From contig JAQGIC010000012.1 in NCBI GenBank assembly GCA_028288725.1, positions 1 through 43,298 on the forward strand: a stretch of DNA of 43,298 bases. The letters are read 5' to 3'. This document shows positions 36,125 through 43,298 of the stretch, piece by piece (within the stretch, counting starts at the first letter, position 1; every line of letters starts with the position of its first letter). This DNA comes from Rhodospirillales bacterium (GTDB lineage: Bacteria > Pseudomonadota > Alphaproteobacteria > ATCC43930 > CGMCC-115725). The notes beneath the pieces are model-generated. The model had not been told where the DNA came from. It saw only the letters and a list, made by a program, of their open reading frames with translations, and made no database searches. Made by a program: the position numbers and the translations under genes.

Positions 36125-37003
36125 CTATTCCTTCACCGCACCGGTCATGCTCGACACATAATGCTCGACGAAGAACGAGTAAAGGATCGCGACCGGCAGC
36201 GAGCCCAGCAGCGCGCCGGCCATCAGCGGGCCCCAGTGATAGACGTCGCCCTCGACCAGTTCGGTCACCACGCCGATCGGGATCGTCTTGTTCTCCGACG
36301 ACGAGATGAAGGTGAGCGCGTAGATGAATTCGTTCCAGCTCAAGGTGAAGCCGAAGATGCCGGCCGAGATCAGGCCAGGCACCGCCAGCGGCAGGATGAT
36401 CTTGATCAGAATCTGCAGCCGCGTGGCGCCGTCGATGAGCGCGCATTCCTCGAGTTCGTAGGGAATCGACTTGAAATAGCCCATCAGCAGCCAGGTGCAG
36501 AACGGGATGAGAAAGGTCGGGTACGTCAGCATCAGGCAGAGCTTGCTGTCGAACAGCCCCAGGTTCAGCACCATGGCGGCGAGCGGCAGGAACAGGATCG
36601 ACGGCGGTACCAGATAGGCCAGGAAGATGACCAGTCCGGTGGTGCGGCCGCCGCGAAACCTCAGCCGCTCGATCGCGTAGGCCGCTAGCACCGCGGCGAA
36701 CAGCGACAGGAACGTCGCCACGACCGAGACGATGACCGTGTTCCACATCCAGTTCGGGTAATCGGTCTCGAACAGCAGGTGATAGAAATGATCCCAGGTC
36801 GGCTTGATCACCCAGAATGGGCTGCCGTGACTGGTGTCATAGAGCTCCGCATTGCTTTTGATCGACGTGATCGCCATCCAGTAGAACGGGAACAGCAGCA
36901 CGAAGACGAAGATCGCGAGCGGCAGATAGACCGTGACGACGCGACGCGGCGTCGAGACCAGGTACTGCATGCCGCCGGCCTGGTCGGCGAGATTGCGGGC
37001 CAT
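36125..37003 (-). CDS. carbohydrate ABC importer permease, MalG-like
   Basis: A 292-residue permease with six helices and the EAA loop (LEECALIDGATRLQILIKIILP). The N-terminal periplasmic stretch after TM1 (KSNAELYDTSHGSPFWVIKPTWDHF) is typical of the sugar-importer second permease. The start follows AAGGAAAGCGCCCG. Last intact gene of the importer operon. Confidence 0.92.
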   Translation of the reverse strand: MARNLADQAGGMQYLVSTPRRVVTVYLPLAIFVFVLLFPFYWMAITSIKSNAELYDTSHGSPFWVIKPTWDHFYHLLFETDYPNWMWNTVIVSVVATFLSLFAAVLAAYAIERLRFRGGRTTGLVIFLAYLVPPSILFLPLAAMVLNLGLFDSKLCLMLTYPTFLIPFCTWLLMGYFKSIPYELEECALIDGATRLQILIKIILPLAVPGLISAGIFGFTLSWNEFIYALTFISSSENKTIPIGVVTELVEGDVYHWGPLMAGALLGSLPVAILYSFFVEHYVSSMTGAVKE

Positions 37004-37030
37004 CGGGCGCTTTCCTTGGTCTGAGGGAGA

Positions 37031-37981
37031 CTAGTCGCGTCCGCCCTGCTGCCACTTGCGGCGTTGCAGGCCGAAATAGCTGAACATGACGGAGGCGACC
37101 AGGAACGGGATCATCGAGGAGGCGAGTGCCGCCCCCTGCCCCAGCTGGCCGCCGGGAATGGCGCGCTGAAACGCGAGCGTCGCCATCAGATGGGTCGCGT
37201 TGATCGGCCCACCGCGGGTCAGCACGTAGATCAGCTGGAAATCGGTGAAGGTGAACAGCACCGAGAAGGTCATCACGACCGCGATGATCGGCGTCAGCAT
37301 CGGCAGGGTGATGAAGCGGAACTTCTGCCAGGCAGTCGCGCCGTCGAGCACGGCCGCCTCATAAAGCGAGCTTGGGATCGTCTGCAGACCGGCCAGGAGC
37401 GAGATCGCGACGAAGGGGATGCCGCGCCAGACATTGGCGATGATGACCGAGATCCGGGCATTCAGCGGATTACCCAGGAAATCGATGTTGGTCTTGATCA
37501 GCCCCAGATGCCGGAGCGCCCAGGAAATAATCGAGAACTGGCTGTCGTAGAGCCACCAGAAGGCAATGGCCGACAGTACCGTCGGCACGATCCACGGCAG
37601 CAGCACGATGGCGCGGATGAAGGCCTTGAACGGCATATGCTGGTTCAGCAGGATGGCCAGCCACAGGCCGAGCATGAATTTGGCGGCGCTGGCGACCACG
37701 GTATAGAGGATCGTGTTGAACACGCTCAGCCAATAGACGTCGTCCGAGAACAGCGTCACGAAATTGCCGAAGCCGATGAATTCGCCGGGCTCGCCCAGCG
37801 TGGCGTTGGTCAGGCCCAGCCAGAGGCCGAGGCCGAGCGGATAGAGCAGAAACACCAGCAGCAGGGCCGCCGCCGGTAGCATGAACAGCCAGCCCAGCAG
37901 GTCGCGACTGTCGGCGACGATCGCCGCCAGCCGCCGCCAGCCGACGCCCCGCCGATCCAACCCTTCCGATATCACCGCCAT
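37031..37981 (-). CDS. carbohydrate ABC importer permease, MalF-like
   Basis: A 316-residue permease with six predicted helices and the EAA loop LYEAAVLDGATAWQKFRFITLP. The start MAVISEGL follows CGGAGACAGTGCG; a longer in-frame extension of 30 residues overlaps the leader from the binding-protein gene and is rejected. It forms the membrane channel with the MalG-like permease, 27 bp downstream. Confidence 0.92.
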   Translation of the reverse strand: MAVISEGLDRRGVGWRRLAAIVADSRDLLGWLFMLPAAALLLVFLLYPLGLGLWLGLTNATLGEPGEFIGFGNFVTLFSDDVYWLSVFNTILYTVVASAAKFMLGLWLAILLNQHMPFKAFIRAIVLLPWIVPTVLSAIAFWWLYDSQFSIISWALRHLGLIKTNIDFLGNPLNARISVIIANVWRGIPFVAISLLAGLQTIPSSLYEAAVLDGATAWQKFRFITLPMLTPIIAVVMTFSVLFTFTDFQLIYVLTRGGPINATHLMATLAFQRAIPGGQLGQGAALASSMIPFLVASVMFSYFGLQRRKWQQGGRD

Positions 37982-38039
37982 CGCACTGTCTCCGCGGTTC
38001 GGGTGGGACACGACATCTCGCCCTGTCCCACCCGTCGCA

Positions 38040-39365
38040 TCACGCCTTGTAGATACGCTTTGCCTGCTCATGCGCCTGCTTGGCCGCTTCCTGCGGCGTC
38101 ACGCTGCCGGTGCAGGCCTTGGCGAACATGTCGACGATCAGGAAATCCGCCATGCACTGCGCCGATTCGGCGCCGAGCGTACCGGAATAGCCGTTGTCGC
38201 GCATGACCTTGACCGCATCGCGATACGGCAGCGATTTCGGATCTTCGGTCCAGAACGGATTTTCGGCATAGGCCGCGAGTGGATGGGCCGTATAGCCGAT
38301 CGACGCGGTCTGCCAGGGGAAATACTGTTCCTTTTCCATCATGAAGCGCAGGTAGTCCTTCGCCGCATTGGGATATTTCGAATATTTGAAGATGATCATA
38401 TTGAAGAACAGGTTCTGTTCGGTCGGCATGCCGACCGGCCCGACCGGGAAGTTCGAGTGGAAGATATCGTCCGCCATCGCCTTCTGCGCCGGGTCGGTCG
38501 AGGTCTTCGCCGCGTAATAGATCGAGATGCCGTTCGAGGTCAGGCTGCACTCGCCGGTCAGGAACGCCTTGTTGTTCGACGGATCGAGCCAGCTCAAGGT
38601 GCCATCGATATAGGTCGGATAGAGCTGCTTGGCATATTCCAGCGCGGCCAAGGTCTCCGGGCTGTCCAGCGTGACCTGGTTCTTCTCGTCGACCATTTTT
38701 CCGCCATGGGCCCACAGGCACCAATGGGTCCAGCAATTGGCGTCGCCCGTGGCATGACCCAGCGCGAAACCGGCCGGCGTGCCGTTCTTCTTGAGATTCT
38801 GGCAAAGCTTCAAGTAATTGGCCAGATCCTTCGGAATCGTCTCGAAGCCGGCCTTCTGCACGTGGCTCTTGCGATAGACCAGCGCGTTGCCGGCGCAGCC
38901 CATCGGGATGCCGATCCATTTGCCGTCGCGCTTGGAATAGCGGTCGCAGACCGGGTACCAGCCGCCGTACTTGCCGCCCAGATACTCGGCCAGGTCGCTG
39001 ACATCCAAAAGCTTGTTCGGGAATTTCTGGGCGTCGTCGTTCGTCGTGATGATGATGTCCGGGCCACTGCCGACATTGGCGGCGACGGCGGATTTCGGAC
39101 GGACGTCTTCCCAATTCTCGCTATCGACGCGGACGGGAACGCCGCTCGCATCGGAATATTTCTTGGTATTGGCGGTCCAGACGTCCTCGTCGCCCTGCAC
39201 GAAGCGCTTCCAGCGCAGCACCTTGAGCGAGGCGCCGGCCTCGGGCTTCGGCGCGAAGGCGGTCTGCGCAAAGGCGTTCGACCCGGGGACCAGCCCGGAA
39301 GCCCCGGCGGTGAGCGCCGCCGCCGTGCCGAGCTTGATGGCGTCGCGTCTCGTGATTTCCGTCAT
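38040..39365 (-). CDS. carbohydrate ABC substrate-binding protein
   Basis: A 441-residue SBP_bac_1-type sugar-binding protein. The signal has a twin-arginine-like TRRDAIKLG followed by a hydrophobic stretch ending AFAQ. The start is the second ATG: the SD GGAGG directly abuts the first ATG (39371) but is six bases from ATG 39365. Mature features such as LRWKRFVQGDEDVW and SGPDIIITTNDDA fit the class. The specific sugar cannot be read from sequence. Confidence 0.9.
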   Translation of the reverse strand: MTEITRRDAIKLGTAAALTAGASGLVPGSNAFAQTAFAPKPEAGASLKVLRWKRFVQGDEDVWTANTKKYSDASGVPVRVDSENWEDVRPKSAVAANVGSGPDIIITTNDDAQKFPNKLLDVSDLAEYLGGKYGGWYPVCDRYSKRDGKWIGIPMGCAGNALVYRKSHVQKAGFETIPKDLANYLKLCQNLKKNGTPAGFALGHATGDANCWTHWCLWAHGGKMVDEKNQVTLDSPETLAALEYAKQLYPTYIDGTLSWLDPSNNKAFLTGECSLTSNGISIYYAAKTSTDPAQKAMADDIFHSNFPVGPVGMPTEQNLFFNMIIFKYSKYPNAAKDYLRFMMEKEQYFPWQTASIGYTAHPLAAYAENPFWTEDPKSLPYRDAVKVMRDNGYSGTLGAESAQCMADFLIVDMFAKACTGSVTPQEAAKQAHEQAKRIYKA

Positions 39366-39444
39366 GTTCATCCTCCCTCTCTCGTTGCCGCGGCGCCGTT
39401 CTTGTCGTGCGCCGTTCGTCAGGAAATTGGCCGACTGAAGTTCG

Positions 39445-40521
39445 CTAATCCGCCCGGTTGATCTTGGCCCCCGTGCCCGTGTCGAACAGATGGACCGCAT
39501 CCAATCGGGGCGACAGGTTGATCGGCCGCCCCGGACTGAACTCATGCCGCTCGTCGAAAGTGGCGCAGATCGGCACGCCGCCGATATCCGCGTAGACGAA
39601 CGTATCGGCGCCGGTCGGCTCGACCACCGACACGACGGCCGCAACGCCGCCGTCGTCGAGCGTCAGATGCTCCGGCCGCACGCCGTAGGTAACCTTCTGT
39701 CCATCGCGCCCGCCGCCCAGCGGCGGCAGCGGCAACCGGACGTCGCCGTCGCTCTCGACCCAGGCCCGGCCATCCGCGCGGCGCAGGACGCCGGGGATGA
39801 AATTCATCGCCGGCGAGCCGATGAAGCCGGCCACGAACAGATTGGCCGGATGGTCGTAGAGTTCGAGCGGGGAACCGATCTGTTCGACGATGCCGTCATG
39901 CATGACCACGATCCGGTCGGCCATGGTCATCGCCTCGACCTGGTCGTGGGTGACGTAGATCGAGGTTGTCTTCAAGCGCTGATGCAGTGCCTTGATCTCG
40001 GTCCGCATCTGCACGCGCAGCTTGGCATCGAGGTTCGACAAGGGCTCGTCGAACAGGAAGACCTGCGGATCGCGCACGATCGCGCGGCCCATGGCGACGC
40101 GCTGGCGCTGGCCGCCGGACAATTGGCGGGGATAGCGGTCCAGATAGGGCTTCAGCCCCAGAATGTCGCTGGCCTGCTCGACCCGGGCATCGATCTCCGA
40201 TCGGGCGGCGTTCCGCAGCTTCATGCTGAACGCCATATTGTCATGGACCGTCATGTGCGGATAAAGCGCGTAATTCTGGAACACCATCGCGATGTCCCGT
40301 TCCTTGGGCGGCAGATTGTTGACCGTCGTGCCGCCGATGGAGATTTCACCGCCGCTGATCTGCTCCAGCCCCGCGATCATGCGCAGCAGTGTCGACTTGC
40401 CGCAGCCCGACGGCCCGACCAGCACGACGAATTCTCCGTCCTCGATATCGATATCGACGCCGTGGATGATCTGGACCGAACCGAATTGTTTCTTGACGCT
40501 GCGAATGCCGACCGATGCCAT
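39445..40521 (-). CDS. carbohydrate ABC importer ATPase (UgpC/MalK/MsmX-type)
   Basis: A 358-residue ATPase: Walker [11 protein letters not shown]-loop [10 protein letters not shown], signature [15 protein letters not shown], Walker [13 protein letters not shown], switch VTHDQVEA, and a C-terminal TOBE/OB region (about 245-355) ending in [13 protein letters not shown], typical of sugar importers. First gene of the operon, preceding the binding protein and permeases. It starts 18 bp after the stop of a 28-codon ORF. Confidence 0.94.
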   Translation of the reverse strand: MASVGIRSVKKQFGSVQIIHGVDIDIEDGEFVVLVGPSGCGKSTLLRMIAGLEQISGGEISIGGTTVNNLPPKERDIAMVFQNYALYPHMTVHDNMAFSMKLRNAARSEIDARVEQASDILGLKPYLDRYPRQLSGGQRQRVAMGRAIVRDPQVFLFDEPLSNLDAKLRVQMRTEIKALHQRLKTTSIYVTHDQVEAMTMADRIVVMHDGIVEQIGSPLELYDHPANLFVAGFIGSPAMNFIPGVLRRADGRAWVESDGDVRLPLPPLGGGRDGQKVTYGVRPEHLTLDDGGVAAVVSVVEPTGADTFVYADIGGVPICATFDERHEFSPGRPINLSPRLDAVHLFDTGTGAKINRAD

Positions 40522-40539
40522 CGTCCCGCCCCGCCCGCG

Positions 40540-40626
40540 CTAGAGAATGTAGCAGAAAATGGGACACGAGCCGGCGCGGAGCCAGCACTTCAGGCGGTCA
40601 CGCCGCATCGGCACGAGATTCTTCAT
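40540..40626 (-). CDS. 28-codon upstream ORF (possible leader peptide)
   Basis: Minus-strand ATG at 40624-40626 with the ideal SD GGAGGACGCCG, open for 28 codons to a TAG at 40540-40542. The peptide starts MKNLVPMRRDRLKCW, has two more cysteines near a hydrophobic end, and matches no family I know. It lies 18 bp upstream of the importer ATPase on the same strand, so it could be a leader peptide coupling translation to operon expression, a small protein, or chance. Confidence 0.4.
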   Translation of the reverse strand: MKNLVPMRRDRLKCWLRAGSCPIFCYIL

Positions 40627-40826
40627 CGGCGTCCTCCCCGTCTGATCGGTACCGCGGCGGGTCTTACGCCCGCGTTTGGAAATCGGTCTCGATCGATTCA
40701 TCCCGGCACCGTCGCGCTTGACGAGCGGGCCCGTTATCGAGCGATCCTAAGGCAGCATCGCGACGAGCGAAAGACTATTTGTCAGACATAATATCACAGG
40801 CCGATCGCGCGCTTTTGGGGGGATGG

Positions 40827-41563
<737 letters not shown>

Positions 41564-41567
<4 letters not shown>

Positions 41568-41700
41568 AGTCCGATCCGATCAAACCGGCTCGGTTTGATC
41601 GGTGAAACAGTCTCTAAAATATTTAAAGTGCGATTCAGATATGAGGCCGATCAGCCGCGAGCGAAGCTCGTCGGCAGGCCTCATATCATCGCGCTCTCTA
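41564..41700. repeat. two-armed palindromic element, copy B
   Basis: A 137-bp second copy of the element at 115-231, same orientation. The arm 1 hairpin is 41576-41586 with 41592-41602 (stem identical to copy A, loop GGCTC). The arm 2 stem is 41638-41648 with 41677-41687 (identical to A). The arm 2 loop is 28 nt instead of 5 and holds an inner hairpin (GCCG-CGAGC-GAA-GCTCG-T-CGGC, 41654-41675). The middle segment has lost about 4 bp and the right end reads CTCTCTA. It fills the gap between the convergent SDR and eda genes. Confidence 0.85.
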
Positions 41701-41708
41701 ATTGCTGG

Positions 41709-42332
41709 TCAGTGCGCCTCGCGCAGCTTGAACGCCTGTTTCGCGCGCTCGAGAATGCCGGACCAGTCCTTGTTGCGGATCGCCTCGGCATTGGCGATCC
41801 AGGTGCCGCCGACCACGGGCACGTTCGGCAGCGCCAGGTATTCGACCGCGTTTTCCAACGTCACGCCGCCGGTGGGGCAGAATACGATGCCGGCGAACAC
41901 CGGAGCCCAGGCCTTGAGCATGGCGACGCCGCCGAATTCCTTCGCCGGAAAGAACTTGAGGAACGAGAAGCCGAATTCGCGGGCGGTCAGGACCTCGGTC
42001 GGGGTCACGGCGCCGGGCAGAAACGGCAGGCCGGAGGCGATGCCGGCGGCGGCGAGGCTCTGGGTCAACCCGGGGCTGACCAGGAACTTGGCGCCGGCGT
42101 TCTTGGCCGCCGTCACGTCGGCGGGGCGCAGCACGGTGCCGGCGCCGACCAGGGCATCGGGCAGCTCGCGGGCGATCTTCTCGATCACGGCGAGCGCATT
42201 GGGCGTCCGAAGCGTGACTTCGAGCGCGTTCAGGCCGCCCTCGATGAGGGCGGTGGCAAGCGGAATGGCATCTTCCACCCGCTCGATGGTCAGGACCGGA
42301 ATGACCGGCGTATGATCGAACGGCTGGGGCAT
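41709..42332 (-). CDS. eda: 2-dehydro-3-deoxyphosphogluconate (KDPG) aldolase
   Basis: A 207-residue class I aldolase cleaving KDPG to pyruvate and glyceraldehyde-3-phosphate, the last Entner-Doudoroff step. Glu38 (LEVTLRT) and Schiff-base Lys126 (FLKFFPA) are the catalytic pair; GAGTVL and CPTGGV are phosphate-loop motifs. A related KDPGal aldolase role cannot be excluded. The start MPQPFDH follows GGGAGGCCTTGGC; the longer frame is rejected. Divergent from kdgK across 49 bp, so the two are likely co-regulated. Confidence 0.92.
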   Translation of the reverse strand: MPQPFDHTPVIPVLTIERVEDAIPLATALIEGGLNALEVTLRTPNALAVIEKIARELPDALVGAGTVLRPADVTAAKNAGAKFLVSPGLTQSLAAAGIASGLPFLPGAVTPTEVLTAREFGFSFLKFFPAKEFGGVAMLKAWAPVFAGIVFCPTGGVTLENAVEYLALPNVPVVGGTWIANAEAIRNKDWSGILERAKQAFKLREAH

Positions 42333-42381
42333 GCCAAGGCCTCCCTTTACAGATGGGTGTTGCGGTGACGGACAAGTGACG

Positions 42382-43298
42382 ATGGGCGCCAACCTAAACC
42401 AACCGGGCCTCGGTCTCAAAGCCCGGCGCGAGCGGATCGGCAATGCGATCCCCCACGTGGTCGCGATCGGCGAATGCATGATCGAATTGAGCGATCGCGG
42501 TCAGGGTATGCTGGGCCTAGGCTACGCGGGCGATACGCTCAATACGGCGGTCTATCTGAAGCGCGCGGGCGGTGCCCGGATCGCGGTCGATTATCTGACG
42601 GCACTGGGCGACGATCCCTATAGCGACTCCATGCTGGCGTTCTGGCAGGCCGAGGGCATCGGCACCGACTCCGTGCCGCGCCTCGCCGGCAAGCTGCCCG
42701 GCCTCTACATGATCCGAACCGACCCGGCCGGCGAGCGGCGCTTTCTCTATTGGCGCTCGGCCGCGGCCGCCAAACTGATGTTCGAGGCGCCGGAGACGAT
42801 GGCGCTGGGCGACCGGATCATCGCGTCCGACCTCGCGATCTTCTCCGGCATCACCTTGTCGATCCTGTCGGCCGCGGGCCGCGAGCGGTTCTTCGAGGTG
42901 CTGAGTGCGGCGCGGGCCGCCGGCGCGATCATCGCGTTCGACGGCAATTACCGTCCGGCCGGCTGGCCGGATGCCGAGGCCGCACGCCATTGCTTCCGCC
43001 GCTTCCTGAAGCTGGTCGACGTGGCGCTGCCCTCGGTCGACGACGAGGCCAACCTGTTCGGCGCCGGCACGGGCGAAGAGGTCGCGGCCCGCCTGCACGA
43101 CCTTGGCGTGGCCGAGGTGGTGGTGAAGCAGGGCGAGGCGGGCTGCCTGCTGTCGCTCGACGGCAGGCAGCAGATCCTGCCGGTCGAAACGCGGGTGCAG
43201 CCGATCGACACGACCGCCGCCGGCGACTCGTTCAATGCCGGCTATCTCGCCGGGCGCCTCGCCGGCCGGACGCCGGCCGAATCGGCCCGCTTCGGCGG
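42382..43298 (+). CDS. kdgK: 2-keto-3-deoxygluconate kinase, PfkB family (partial, runs off right edge)
   Basis: At least 305 codons with no stop before the edge. VVAIGECMIELS is the typical KdgK N-terminus, followed by YAGDTLNTAVYL, LGDDPYSD, FDGNYRP (family FDxNxR), and the PfkB signature DTTAAGDSFNAGYL with the catalytic Asp. It phosphorylates KDG to KDPG, the substrate of the divergent eda product. The start is uncertain: ATG 42382 gives a roughly 25-residue extension; GTG 42457 would give a typical length. Confidence 0.9.
   Translation, partial: MGANLNQPGLGLKARRERIGNAIPHVVAIGECMIELSDRGQGMLGLGYAGDTLNTAVYLKRAGGARIAVDYLTALGDDPYSDSMLAFWQAEGIGTDSVPRLAGKLPGLYMIRTDPAGERRFLYWRSAAAAKLMFEAPETMALGDRIIASDLAIFSGITLSILSAAGRERFFEVLSAARAAGAIIAFDGNYRPAGWPDAEAARHCFRRFLKLVDVALPSVDDEANLFGAGTGEEVAARLHDLGVAEVVVKQGEAGCLLSLDGRQQILPVETRVQPIDTTAAGDSFNAGYLAGRLAGRTPAESARFG

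Overview
The window reads as chromosomal DNA of a GC-rich alphaproteobacterium, most likely Rhodospirillales or a close relative. The signs are strong GC-rich codon bias, a DUF3126 protein (a family I know from Alphaproteobacteria), a glycine cleavage operon with a split P-protein behind a tandem glycine riboswitch, and several ABC-importer catabolic islands. No rRNA, tRNA, CRISPR array, transposase, integrase or phage gene was seen. The genus call is inference.

Layout. 1-4.5 kb: a membrane GGDEF-EAL c-di-GMP protein, a small exported pair (cupredoxin and a globin fragment), an unrecognised 190-residue protein and a Thr-rich exported protein. 4.5-7.8 kb: serA, an S10 serine carboxypeptidase and DUF3126. 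7.8-14.4 kb: a soluble three-PAS histidine kinase, a GT39-like membrane glycosyltransferase, a two-TM coiled-coil protein, an OFA-family MFS transporter, a DUF1003 protein and a small GIY-YIG-like protein.

14.4-24.2 kb is a divergent catabolic island. On the plus strand a DapA-family lyase, a 4-hydroxyproline 2-epimerase-type racemase and a DadA-like FAD dehydrogenase form an operon that fits the D-hydroxyproline route. On the minus strand run a GntR/FCD regulator, a COG1228-type amidohydrolase (a family that includes prolidases), a complete PotABCD-like importer and a GNAT enzyme. A repeated 18-bp sequence sits in the divergent control region.

24.2-31.7 kb: a chemoreceptor with an unusually AT-rich upstream stretch, a DUF488 protein, then the glycine riboswitch and gcvT-gcvH-gcvPA-gcvPB with a strong terminator. 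31.7-36.1 kb: small conserved proteins, YcgN, an MFS gene broken by a one-base frameshift, a GNAT enzyme, an EpmC-like metalloprotein and an internally deleted AAC(3)-family remnant. 36.1-43.3 kb: a carbohydrate ABC importer with a 28-codon upstream ORF, a divergent SDR dehydrogenase, and divergent eda and kdgK (cut by the right edge), suggesting sugar or sugar-acid catabolism into the Entner-Doudoroff pathway.

The least expected structure is a family of CTAG-bounded, two-armed palindromic elements at gene 3' ends (115-231, 20036-20146, 41564-41700). Two copies are near-identical. The third has different sequence but keeps the same folding plan: an outer stem, a 3-nt bulge and an 11-5-11 hairpin. 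That suggests a structure-conserved, REP-doublet-like element.
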